Part shown: positions 11,467 to 22,137 of the stretch, one piece after another
Layout: the number at the start of each line of letters is the position of its first letter
Position numbering within the stretch: the stretch's first letter is position 1
Assembly (NCBI GenBank): GCA_963573315.1
Contig: OY752142.1
Span: 2,604,001 to 2,668,000 of the forward strand
Direction of reading: 5' to 3'
DNA from: Entomortierella parvispora
Taxonomy: Eukaryota > Mortierellomycota > Mortierellomycetes > Mortierellales > Mortierellaceae
DNA length: 64,000 bases
Program-made: the position numbers and the translations under genes
The notes under the pieces: model-generated
Told to the model about the DNA's origin: nothing
The model's database searches: none
Seen by the model: the letters and a program-made list of their open reading frames with translations, nothing else

Positions 11467-14400
11467 ATGTCGCCTTCCTTGCCCCCTCCTCCTCGAAAGC
11501 TGTCCTCTTCGAACCCCTCGAGCGGACACTCAAACTCCCACAGATATCCAAAGATCAACCCCAACGCCACTGCCGCGGCCGCCGATCCTTCATACTTGAG
11601 CGATAACGCCGAAGATGACGAGCAGCTCGACAGGGCCTTGGCCGAGCTTCTCGGAGAGACGCGACTTTCCGGCGGCACTACCCAGTCCGCAAGTCATCTT
11701 CCCCACTGCAAACACCATGGTCACGGCGGAGCGCGTCCACTTTCGATTGCCAGTGTCTCCAGTCTTGGGTCCGGCTCGTACTCTAGCTTTGGCAGCACCC
11801 ACAGTCGACGTGTCTCTCAGGCCTATCTCTCCCCGCTCTCCCCGACTTTGAGCGAGCCCTGTTCGACCACTTCGTACTTTAGCACGCTTCCCGAGGAAGA
11901 GGGCGAGGAGTTCAAAGGGATGGGAACCGAGGGCGATGATGCATCGATGCTCTCGACATCCCAACAAGATATGGCCATGGCGGCGTCTTCTCTTCCTTCA
12001 TGCACATATTGCTCGAGTATTCGCAGCAATAGTATCTGTAGTGCTGGGACGCAAGACAACAACAACAACAATCATAACATCGACAATCTCGATATAAACA
12101 ATGCAGTTCGACTGGGTTTACGGTCAATGGCATCCACACCCTCGTCCTCCTCTGCCTCTCACGCAACATCAACAACGACATCAACAAAGACAACAACGGC
12201 CTTCAACCATCGACACAGCATGCAGGCCCACCAATTTTTTGAACAAAGTCGGTTGGCGGTTCTCCGGGAACAGATCCCCACAGAGATACGCCATCGTCTG
12301 ACATATCACCTGGACGAGTGTTGGTTTGTACATTTTTCGCCCTCTGGCGACTACCTTGCCTCAACGGGACTTGACCAGACGATAATGATCTGGCAGGATG
12401 TTATGGTAAGACGAACGAGAGAGAGAACAAGGGTGAAACCTTTTTTTCCTTTTTTTTTTTTTTTTGCCCTCTTTGCGTTTGTTGTTTTCACCCATGTTGT
12501 TTGTTATTCCAGACACCCCAACTTCCCATCTTTTGTCATTGTCCGTTGCTCCATCTTTGTCGAGTCGAGTTGGCGCGTCTTCTCGCGTGCGCACTCTGCG
12601 GCTTTGCCTTATCTTTGTCACTCCTCTACATTTTGCATTGTGCAGTTGAGAGGGGGAGGAAGGGGGGAAGGCTCTGCGATGGTGGGTTATGATGGCAGAC
12701 ACAGGGATGGGAGTGGCAGAGGGCGGTGTGAGCTGGGCAAAGAACTGTCAGGTCAGTGGGGTCTCTCTCGGCGGTTGCACAAGACGGCAGAGAAAAACAA
12801 ACCCGAGTGCCCACTGGGCCACTTGCCATCGACCCTTTTTTTTATTTCCCAACTTTCGCCAGTGTGGGACGCTCGGCTGTCTGGTTGCACATATGCACAA
12901 ACTGGCGTGAGGTGCATCACAAGAGCGCAGAGAAGGGTATCTGGGAAGAAAAAAAGAAGAGACAACACAAGGCGCGGTGTCATGGTTGGTGCTTGCGTGT
13001 TCCCTTGAGCTTGACAAGACACTGGTTGATTGGCGAAAACAGGGCCACAGACTCGGGTTGCCTTCCGCGAACAATGTCACCCCCGCGCGCCAAGACCACA
13101 AACGACTGTGTGTCTGCACCCTGTGTTCGCGCAATGTCGTACTGTTGTTGACATTCCCCTGTTCTGCTCTGTTTCCCACACTTGTTGGCGTGTTGGATGG
13201 ATTGGTCCCCTTTTGTTTTTGTTTCTTTGCTGCTGAGAGAGAAGACCTGGGACGAGCCAAAACAAGTAAAGGCCCTCAAAACACTCAAAACACGCCAAAC
13301 AGACCACAGGAAGGACGGGGGAACACATTCTTCCAAGGGCTCAGGATCGATTGTGCCTGGGCCTCAACGCAATTGTGATGTGTACTGCGGTTGTGTTCAC
13401 AACAACCAAGAGAGGAAATCATTGTTCTTCCTTGTTTCCTCGCGATCGCTTCTTTTCTCTTCTTTGCCGGTTTTTTTTCTTTTTCTTTTTTGACTTCCGC
13501 TCTATATGCAACTCTAATTCACTTGAGAGACGCAGAAAGGGAACGGATGAAAGCTTTGACATTCGTAATCAGAGAGAAGCAAAGTTGCCGCCGTCCCTGC
13601 GTCAACTGCTCACTTTTGTGTCTGTCCTCAACTTTGTCACAATACTTGTACAATTGAAAGAAGAATCGCAACAGTAACTGACCTTGTTTTGCCCTGGGTC
13701 TTTTTATTTCTGAATAGACTCCAGAACCAAGGATTTACAAGAAGTTTGAATACTCGCGCTCAGTGACCCATGTTGAATGGTCGCCGGATAGCAAGTACCT
13801 CCTGGTGAACTTGGGCTTTGACGCGGTCAGCGTCACTTACGCCCCAGAATTCTATTTGATCGAGATTGCGGTAAGATCACCTTTATGTACCTTCCGATGC
13901 ATGAAATCTTGAGATAGCGTGCTCTTACCCAAAAAAAACTCCAAGAAATGGGAATGGACGCGTGAAAAATAACCCCCTCCCCCCCCCCCCCCCCCCCCAT
14001 CGGCGAGATCACATGTCTCGCCTGATAAGAAGTGGACCAACAACCCCATGCCCAAAAACGACGTGTACGTGTGTATCCAAAAAGGATCCTGAGTCTCATG
14101 CTTTTATTTTTCTTGCTCTATCTAGACTGGAGAGGTTGTTCTCACGTCCAGGCTCAGAGACGGCACAAAAGATATTCACGTCAGCGCCATTGGTTGGTTG
14201 CCAGATTCACAGCGATTCATCACCGCGCCACAGACGGGGCTGGTGGCCATTTGGGTTAGTCCATGTTGCGCAATTGATTGTATTTCCCCCACCCCCACCA
14301 CCTTGACGTTTCGACATTGACAGTTTTTGCTAAAACTCATTCCCATTTTTGGTCCTCGTCCTGACAGAACTTGAAGGGAGAGGTTGTTGATGAAATCTCG

Positions 14401-15225
14401 ATTGGTGACAATAAGACTGTGGCCAAGCTTTGCATGATCCCAGAACGGAATGCTGCTGTAGTTTGCACAAACGAGCTGACCATTGAGATTCTTTCTTTCG
14501 ACACCAAGGAAACAAAGTAAGCATGGGGGATATCACAAATGGGTCACAAGATTGTTTAGTGTTGCTCACAAAATTGACTCGTCGGTCCCACTTTTCTCTA
14601 TCATTTTCCATGTAGATTCGTGGAGCGACTGTCAGACTTGGCAACGTCCATAATGGTCTCACCCAATCAGGCATTCCTTTCAGTCTCTGTGAAGGGGAAC
14701 TCAGAGTTGTGTCGACCGGCCCAGATTTTGATCTATGATCTCGAGTCGCTGCAGTACATGAGAGCTTTGGAGGCGGAGACGTACGAGAACGAGGTGTTTA
14801 TCATCATGCCAGGATTTTGTGGACCGAACTACGAGATTCTCTGTTCAGGGTCCGAAAACGGAAAGCTCAACTTTTGGGATGTGGAGACGGGTGAGATCGT
14901 TGCTGTGAGCGAGGAGCACTCCAAGCATTCGGGCTGGGTTAGCTTCCACCCGACAACGCCAGGCATGATGGCGTCATGCAGTGACGACAATCATATCATT
15001 ATGTAAGTTGCGCTCTTTTTCATTTATTCTCTCACGCACAGGTGGCAAAGAGCCAAAAAAAACTCATCATATTCACACTATTTTTTTATTTTTTATTTTT
15101 CTCTTTCTATTAGTTGGGTGACCAGAGATCTATGCAGTGCGCTACAGGATGAAGACGAAAAGTGGATGGAGAACAGACGCAGCACGGTCACAATGCCAAA
15201 GATCAACCTGAAAAAGGGTTGGTAG
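11467..15225 (+). CDS. WD40 protein resembling the WDR26/Gid7 propeller
   Basis: Six exons: 11467-12405, 13718-13870, 14126-14254, 14368-14516, 14616-15002, 15114-15225, giving 622 residues. The first ~255 residues are disordered and Ser/Asn/Thr-rich with one acidic helix (DDEQLDRALAELLGE). The propeller starts near 285 with HLDECWFVHFSPSGDYLAS followed by DQTIMIW, close to the first blade of WDR26/Gid7-type GID/CTLH ligase subunits (a DEVWF..FS motif by memory of the family). Later blades include VEWSPDSKYLL, IGWLPDSQRFI, LNFWDVETGEIV and CSDDNHIIMIW. The N-terminal LisH-CTLH part of true Gid7 is not seen, so it may be a paralogue or a related WD40 protein. Intron 1 is long (1,312 bp); intron 2 holds a C tract at about 13976-13999. 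Confidence 0.8.
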
Positions 15226-15680
15226 GCCCATCTTTTCGCAATTGAAGCAGGGCAAAGAAGGTGGAGATCAAGAGTCTGGGAAACAACGAACGCCCAGCAG
15301 AGCCAAAAAAAACGAACATTCTTATTTTCATTCATCGATAATAATGGAAGTGGCTGTGGAAAATGGCCTCTACGTCAGGGACACCAATTCGTAGCTTTGA
15401 ACACATGTACATAAAATATTTTGTTACTTTTTTTCTTCCGATTGAGAGAACAAGACCCTTTAGACGAGGGCGACACTCTTTAAAAGACTTTATAAGACTA
15501 AAGCTAAAGGGCAAGAATTTCAGAGCAACTGGTTTGTCAATTTGGAACTCCAGGCAGTCAATGCCTGGTAGTTGTTTATTAGGATAAAATTACTAAATAA
15601 AATGCTGATGCGAAGAAAATGGATGCAAGAGAGACAGACTACTTGTGAAAAAGTGGGAAATTCTTCCTTTGGACTGAGAT
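15226..15680. other. Convergent 3' ends of WD40 gene and Kex2-repeat gene
   Basis: 455 bp between two stop codons that face each other. TTTATT near 15573-15578 gives an AATAAA on the minus strand for the repeat precursor; AATAAAA-type sequence near 15595 and ATAAAATA near 15409 could serve the plus strand. No gene seen. Confidence 0.5.
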
Positions 15681-17042
15681 TTACGCCCTGCAGATGGAGC
15701 GGATCAAGGCCTTGGCCTTTGCGTGAGCCAAGATTTCAATGTTGCGACCAATGATATGAGAACAAAGATCCAAATGCACATTGACGTCCGCGACGGCATC
15801 CAAAAAGCCTTCGATATGGATCTGTTCGACCAAAAGGTTCAATCCCAATTTACGAATCACGACCCCGACCTTTGCGCGAACATGGGCCATCAAATTGGCC
15901 TTGAGCGCGATAAACAACTTGGTGATATCAATCTGGACCAAAGCCTCCACATCCGCCACAATTTTTTCAGCATTCTCGACCAGACAGTCGTCGTCGCCAT
16001 GAGGGCAAATCTCGGCAATGACCTTCAAAGCATGAGCACGGATCCTTGTCACGACCAAAAGCTGGACGTCCAGATCAATCTTTGTGTTCACAGCCAAACG
16101 GGTCTCGTCCTCAATCTTGGCCGAGATCGTGGGGATGACCACGTCCGTATCCGTGGACAAGAGTCCGGTCGCAACAATGTGGAGCTTGGATCGAACGTCG
16201 GCACAGATGTTGGCCTTGAGCGTGGCCAGGGCCTTGACCACGATCTCGGAGTTTGTCTTCACGATCAAGTCGACGATCGCGCTCACATGAGTAGGGATTC
16301 CACGCTTCTCGAACATCGGCTCTGGTGTCTCCAAGGATTCGGTCGTAGCAGAGGTGACGGGTGCCGCCTCAGCCTGAGGACCGGTAGTGACAGCGGAACC
16401 TGGAAGGACCTTGCCAAGAAGACCTCCAAGGAAATCATCACGCTTCTCGAATGTGGGCTCTGGTGTCACGGCCTCAGCCTGAGGACCGGTGGTGACAGCG
16501 GAGCCTGGAAGGACCTTGCCAAGAAGACCTCCAAGGAAATCATCACGCTTCTCGAATGTAGGCTCTGGTGTCACGGCCTCAGCCTGAGGACCGGTGGTGA
16601 CAGCGGAGCCTGGAAGGACCTTGCCAAGAAGACCTCCAAGGAAATCATCACGCTTCTCGAATGTGGGCTCTGGTGTCATGGCCTCAGCCTGAGGACCGGT
16701 GGTGACAGCGGAACCTGGAAGGACCTTGCCAAGAAGACCTCCAAGGAAATCATCACGCTTCTCGAATGTGGGCTCTGGTGTCAAGGCCTCAGCCTGAGGA
16801 CCGGTGGTGACAGCGGAACCTGGAAGGACTTTGCCAAGAAGGCCTCCAAGGAAATCATCACGCTTCTCGAATGTAGGCTCTGGTGTCACAGCCTCAGCCT
16901 GAGGAGTTGTAGTGACAGCAGAACCTGGAAGAGCCTTGCCCAGGATACCGCTTACTGGGCCCAACAAGTCGGGAACTGGAGCGGCGTTGGTTGAAACCGC
17001 AAAGACGGATATGGTGAGTGCAATGGCGGTGCTGACCCTCAT
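15681..17042 (-). CDS. Secreted precursor with Kex2-type Lys-Arg tandem repeats
   Basis: Single exon, 453 residues, no recognised family. Residues 1-20 (MRVSTAIALTISVFAVSTNA) are a clear signal peptide followed by APVP. Then come six units ending in FEKR. Units 2-5 are 35 residues each, begin DDFLGGLLGKVLPGSAVTTG and end TPEPTFEKR, nearly identical. Unit 1 is a variant starting APVPDLLGP, and unit 6 is longer (46). Lys-Arg after each unit fits Kex2 processing in the Golgi and would free five peptides of about 33-44 residues plus a first variant. The remaining ~200 residues start GIPTHVSAIV and are amphipathic helical with five scattered Cys. A TATAAAA lies at about 17133-17140 on this strand, about 95 bp upstream. 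Fungal Kex2-processed repeat proteins include pheromones, hydrophobin-like repellents and RiPP precursors; which applies is unknown. Confidence 0.85.
   Translation of the reverse strand: MRVSTAIALTISVFAVSTNAAPVPDLLGPVSGILGKALPGSAVTTTPQAEAVTPEPTFEKRDDFLGGLLGKVLPGSAVTTGPQAEALTPEPTFEKRDDFLGGLLGKVLPGSAVTTGPQAEAMTPEPTFEKRDDFLGGLLGKVLPGSAVTTGPQAEAVTPEPTFEKRDDFLGGLLGKVLPGSAVTTGPQAEAVTPEPTFEKRDDFLGGLLGKVLPGSAVTTGPQAEAAPVTSATTESLETPEPMFEKRGIPTHVSAIVDLIVKTNSEIVVKALATLKANICADVRSKLHIVATGLLSTDTDVVIPTISAKIEDETRLAVNTKIDLDVQLLVVTRIRAHALKVIAEICPHGDDDCLVENAEKIVADVEALVQIDITKLFIALKANLMAHVRAKVGVVIRKLGLNLLVEQIHIEGFLDAVADVNVHLDLCSHIIGRNIEILAHAKAKALIRSICRA
16302..16900 (-). repeat. 105-bp in-frame tandem repeats with Lys-Arg codons
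   Basis: The Lys-Arg codon pairs sit at 16860, 16755, 16650, 16545 and 16440 (plus-strand left edge), exactly 105 bp apart, with the last at 16302 after a 138-bp unit. Units differ at a few positions such as A/V/L/M before TPEPTFE. Coding use is certain; this is not a CRISPR array. Confidence 0.92.
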
Positions 17043-18489
17043 GGTGTAGGACCTTTTTTCTTTTTTTTTTTAGGTGAAGGAAGAAAATGGGAGAGGAACA
17101 GGCGGGCAAGGAGATGAGACTTGGATAATTCTTTTATATCTCTTGCCAAAAGAGTACACTGGAGAATTCAGGACGCGAACCGTTTGCTAACAAATGAAAT
17201 GAGGGGAGGAGGGCAAGGAGATCTATCTACTACGGCAACCTCCTGACAACCTGCATTGCAGACGGATATGAATCAAAAGCTCATGTTGCGAAGACAGCGT
17301 CGCGGGCTCCCAGCCATCGATAAAAAAGAGGATTTAGGCCGCTCAGATTCCAACTACACAATCTACTTTGACGCCAATGACGGCTCCTGCTTTTTTCTCA
17401 AACATGGAATGGAGGTAAATTTGATGCAAGGTTCTTACTCTTGGGACGATCTTTCCGTTCCCGCTTGGTCCGAAGAGCGTTGCTGTCGTTACGCTTCACC
17501 TTGCAGGTGTTTCAACCCCACCGAATCAGAAATTTCTGACAGAAGGAAGATACTCAGATGAGCAAAGCAGAAGATCATCCGAGGGAGAGATCCCGCAAAA
17601 ACAGATGGAGGCGGCTGGTGTTCCCAGTGTAGAGGGAGCTCCCCCTCTGATCTGATGCTGGCCTTGCCTTGCCTTGCCAAAAAAAGTAGGTTATTACCGA
17701 CTACAAGGAAGGTGTTAAGACACGCTCAATGGCTATCCTTCTGGTGGCAAAGGAGACAGCAAGGAGTCGTGGCTTTCTGTCACGCTTTTCTAACCCCTTT
17801 TCGGCTCTGTCTCTTTCACATCACGAAGGCCCTCACTTTGCCTAGCTCTCTATCTCCGTTTCTCTCTTCATTCTCTCTGCTCGCTTTGAGCACCAGACAA
17901 GGGACAAAACTGAGCATCGTTGCTGACATTCATCCAGGCATTATATTTGTCACGGAGTTGCTACCTTGGACTCAGGAGCAGAATCAGGGAGATCGGCCTA
18001 TACCTTTGATAGTACGACGCCTGAGTCTTAGCACGCGACTCAACATCTCTTTAATTCGGTCAAATCCTAGGCTTCATCTCCGCTTCTGCTGGATATTAGT
18101 TTACAAGAATTCAGATGATGACGCTAGATGGCGCTACAGGTCTTACTTGGCCGCTCGTTGTTTTTGTTCAAAAATGAAAACGCTTTTATTTTTGATCACT
18201 GAAGCTTCGAGGCTGTGCACTTCAAAGGCTGAGGTTTGTTTGTCGTCCGTTGCGGATGACCACTAGCGAGGGTGTTTTTTTTTTTGTTACTGCTCGCCTC
18301 TCTAATTGACTCTATTCAGCAGAAGCCTTGGGAGCTGTCGTGGGGGTAGCAGAGGCTCCTGTTTGTGAGGTGGATAGAAGGAGAGGAAAGAAACAAAGAG
18401 AAATTCAAGATTTTTGTATTCAGAGAAAGAAAACGATGAGAAAAAAAAAGAAAAAAAGGAGCGACGAAAAGTGTGGAAATGTCCAGGTA
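17043..18489. other. Intergenic, no supported gene
   Basis: Contains the promoter of the Kex2-repeat gene on its left and the 3' flank of the small Cys protein on its right. Plus-strand open frames at 17256-17561 (101 codons, ends in a Cys-containing stretch) and 17655-18266 have no recognisable features, and I leave them uncalled. A T tract lies near 18268-18282. Confidence 0.45.
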
Positions 18490-18921
18490 TCAGCAAATAG
18501 GGTCTTCACGAGCAGAGGTATCATCGGACTCAGGACGGTTGGAAACGATGCAAGAACCTTGCTCACGGGGGCACTCGCACTGCTGGCTCTTGGGAACATC
18601 CTTCATGACCGATTGGACATGCTGTTTTTTCCAGTGAAAAAGAAAACAGGGCGATTGTGAGTTTGAGGCGCCATTTAAAAACAGAGTCAATCATATTAGG
18701 AAAAGGACGGAGTCTTACCATACCGCAACCAGCCCAGGTCTAATGCAGGGCGGAGGGGATAAGACCATGAAAGGGATCACGAAAGTAAACGTTTGGTTAA
18801 ACAACTTGCGCAGAACGAACTGTCGACAAACTCGAGAGAGTTCAATCATCCGGAGATTGGAGACGGAGGATAGGTGACTTACCGTCTTGCCGCACTTGTT
18901 GCACTTGACAGCGTAGCACAT
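18490..18921 (-). CDS. Small conserved CxxC protein (MCYAVKC..CGKTTWAGCG type)
   Basis: Three exons, 18921-18883, 18739-18719 (21 nt) and 18621-18490, give 63 residues. The spliced N-terminus reads MCYAVKCNKCGKT then TWAGCGMHV, followed by QSVMKDVPKSQQCECP. This matches, from memory, a small uncharacterised family in fungi, plants and bacteria with a CGKTTWAGCG core; function is not known to me. Cys residues (two in CNKC, then CG, CEC) could bind zinc. The 21-nt middle exon encodes only TWAGCGM yet carries the most conserved residues, which supports the splicing. Introns have GTAAGT/TTAG and GTAAGA/ACAG borders. The promoter holds a pair of ACCCTTAAG motifs in opposite orientation. Confidence 0.85.
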
Positions 18922-21900
18922 TTTGATATTGTAGAGAGGAAGAGGAAAAGTGGGAATGAAAAAGGTAGGGGTTGAATGAAGAGAGAGAGAGAGAGATGCG
19001 GGCGCCATGGAAAGAACCCGCCGAAAGAGAAAGCTCGGACCGTTGGACCCTTAAGTGATCGTGCAGGTCCAGTTGCGTGGCGATCGGGCTTAAGGGTCTG
19101 AGACCGAAACAGGTATGTAACGTGATTGAACGGTTGGTGGCGTTTGGTGGCGTCGGACGGCGGCCGATCAAATCATGTTTTTGGGCTGCCACAGAACATT
19201 GGGCCATTCCTTTGTCACACCAACTCCCAGTCAACGCTCAGAAAAGTGCTTTGGGTAAGCAAGAATGAAGAGGAGCAGAAGACCATCTGGCAGTCTAGCA
19301 AGAGTGGTTTTACATTTGTGGATTTGTGGGTTGTGGCCCCACGTTCGCCCCCAATCCCCGACACTTTTTGGATACAGCACCGTAGTACTATACTGGAGAC
19401 CGACATTCGGCAGAAAGTGATCGACTCACGCTTAGAGAGCGGAGCTTTGGATCGCCGGGACAGAGATTTAGTGGGTGAAGAGGAATTGATAGGGGACAGG
19501 CCAGAGGCGAAAGGTGTCCATCAAAAAAATCCGAAGAAGAATAAACCTAAATCAGCCCTCCCTTCTTTCTCCATCTTTCCTCGTCCCCTCGAATGGCATG
19601 GCTGCTGCTGGACATGTACAGTATTCAATCGCTTCGAGGTCTATATTCCGACAATCTTTGTTGCAGCACTGCAACAGAAAAGAGAACATGAACTAAAAGA
19701 TATTTGTTTTTTTGTTTTTTTTTGTTCTGAGTGAACAAACATTGACAAGAGCCGGTTACGCCATGCTTTGCTCTCTCCCCTCCTCCCTGTGGGATCAAGT
19801 CTATCCCAACGAAGATTCTTGAAAATGCTTGTTATCAATTTGCGTTTGACACGAGTTTCTGTTTATCGCAATGTTTTTCATCCTTGTCAGGGTGCACTTG
19901 TTAGACCCACTTTTTACCGGGAAAATCGTCGTCGTCTCCTGGCAGAAGAAAGGGAAAAGAGGGGGCCGGCGAGGGGTGGAGCAACGCTAGACTAGAGGCA
20001 AGGCCAAGGCGCAGATGGAAAACTCTCATGTGTCTTCTACCTTGCAACGCGCTAGACTTGCTGTCAGGGCACATTGCTCTGAACATGATCCCTGACAAAG
20101 TAAAAAGTGTCGCAGCACCTGAGGTGATCGAAAATATCCGATACAAGCACCCCTCGACCACATCTGTTCCGAGGAGCAAAGTTGTAGGTCCGTCTTCCTC
20201 TCCAAATAAAAAGAGGGCTGTCCCTGTGGCGACGTGGGACAGTGGTGATATCTCAGAAAAAAAAGGTGGTCAGAAGAAGGGGGCTGCCACACCTGCACGT
20301 TCAACTGTGATGCACTGCAATTGAGCAGCTCAAAAAACAAACAAAAGCAATTGATGTTGCGTGTGTGAATGAGTAGTGAAAATTGACCTGCCCATACCAA
20401 ACGAGCGAGCCTTTCATTCAATTCGAATCAACTACCCCAGTCTGCGGATCGCAACTCGTAAGGAACCATTGAAAGATATATGAATGTGCGGATGACGATC
20501 GAGGATGAAGGCAACGGATCTGGTGATCCTGGTAGAGTTCATGGAAGAGAATGGATTTGTCAGTGAAGAAAATAATGTACCTTATTTTCTTCCGCTCTCG
20601 TTGCGTACGGCACAACATATTCCCTGGATGTGGAATTCTATTTTGTCAAAAGTCAGGGCAGGGAGGCAGAGGGGGCGGATCTACCTTTTCAGATACACCC
20701 GCAGAACAGAATAACAGGCAGGGCTGCGCTGGATATCTTTAGTGAGTCCAGAGACACAGAAGACACCCCTCTTCTCTCTCTGTCATCGGTGTCATTGTTG
20801 TCACCAAGTATTCTACAAGAAAGTCTTTGGCACGGCGCAAAGTGCGCAAGAGAAACAAAGAGCGCGCACAGTGGCGGCGGCTGGGCAACTATGCACCTGG
20901 CTGGATCTTATGCAGTCTTGACTCTGGGATACCCTACCCTGTTCCAAGGTTGAGTTGATCGCTTTCTCTCAATCGATCGGAACACAACACACATCCTTGA
21001 CAGGGCACTTTGATCGCCGCGGGTAACTGCAGTTGACAATTTTAGATGGTGTGCCATCGAGCCATGCACCCCTTCATGAGTTCTGCCTCCTCTCCCTTGG
21101 TCATCAGTGACCCCTGCCCGGCCACAGCACACCAGTCGGATAATTTTGAGCAGGGTCTTTTGTCATTGGAGATGAAAGCGATCAGGAACGGACGAGTGAG
21201 CGAGAGAGAAAGGAGAGGAAAAGGAGGGAGGAATAGTGAGGGGGGACTGCGACCAGACTAAGAACGCAAAGGTCGTTTGCCTGAACAGGATGCTAAAGGG
21301 ACATAAGCAGCAGCAGCGACTGCACGCACCCAAACAAGGTGGGATGGTGAGATTCATAAAGTTTTAAGGTTGGTGCGGAAGGTGAAAGTCGGATACAGTT
21401 TCAGCCAGCGAACAGTGTCTGCGCCCCTATTGAGTATTGAGTTGATTTTTTTTTTTTTTTGCCTTCTCTCGATTGAAAGGGGTGCTATCTTGTCGCCTGG
21501 ACTTTTGTCCGATTCAAATCCCCCAACAGCGCAGACTGTGAGTTGTTTGCTTCGCTGGAAAAAGGATTGCCGGGTAGAACTAATAGCCGCCCTGCCCTAG
21601 CTCTTATTGTTTCGATCTTTTTTTCAATTGAAAACAGGGTGGTGGCTCTCAGCGCCATAACTATTTCTCGCACCGCCAACACTGCGAGGGCCTGACTGAC
21701 TTGATTGACTAATTTGATCGACAGCCCGCCCCCTCACTCGCCACGATGTGCTCGCCATTTTCAAAGGTCCTGTCGGCATGTGTGCAGTGTGGTGAAGAGA
21801 GAACATCCAACTGAATGGCAACTCTGATTTTAACATGGCTGCGATCAGACGGTTTACCCTACCTGCTGCTTGTTTTCTCATCTTGGGTAAATTAATATAA

Positions 21901-22137
21901 AAGAACGCCCCTACCGGCCCCATATCCCAGTTTACCTCTTTTCTTTCTCCACCCCCACGTCCTCCCCCCCTTCTCCATTATTGTTTGCTCCTGGTGTTTT
22001 CTTTGTCATTTTATTCCTGTACTGTAGTTTTTCAATTGGGTTCTCACTCGACTCTCCCTCACACCTTCACACTTTCTCACTCTCACACTCTCACACCTCA
22101 CACCCTCACACCTTCATACCCTATATATACATCCAGT
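18922..22137. other. 3.2-kb intergenic, no supported gene
   Basis: Left end is the promoter of the small CxxC gene, right end the CT-rich promoter and leader of the MFS gene (CACTCTCAC-type repeats at about 22060-22110). In between, open frames up to about 200 codons exist (for example 19126-19734 plus, 20026-20421 minus), but none shows a domain, codon bias or consistent splice signals. T tracts lie near 19710 and 21448. Confidence 0.45.
19047..19097 (-). promoter_or_regulatory. Inverted pair of ACCCTTAAG motifs
   Basis: ACCCTTAAG at 19047-19055 and its exact complement CTTAAGGGT at 19089-19097 lie 126-176 bp upstream of the small CxxC protein start (18921). GATCG also occurs on both arms. 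The same motif pair recurs before the eS19 gene. Role as a transcription element is inferred. Confidence 0.45.

Noticed and set aside
12406-13717. Extra coding frames in the long WD40 intron
   Set aside because: Frames on both strands are low-quality; the WD40 frame is resumed exactly at 13718 with good splice sites.
16302-16900. Possible CRISPR-like array
   Set aside because: Repeats are 105 bp, contiguous and in frame with no spacers; eukaryotic coding repeats.
15723-16994. 423-codon plus-strand open frame across the repeat gene
   Set aside because: Antisense shadow of the 105-bp repeats; the minus frame has a signal peptide and Kex2 sites, this one does not.
17655-18266. 203-codon plus frame
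   Set aside because: No motif, odd composition and no promoter features; likely chance.
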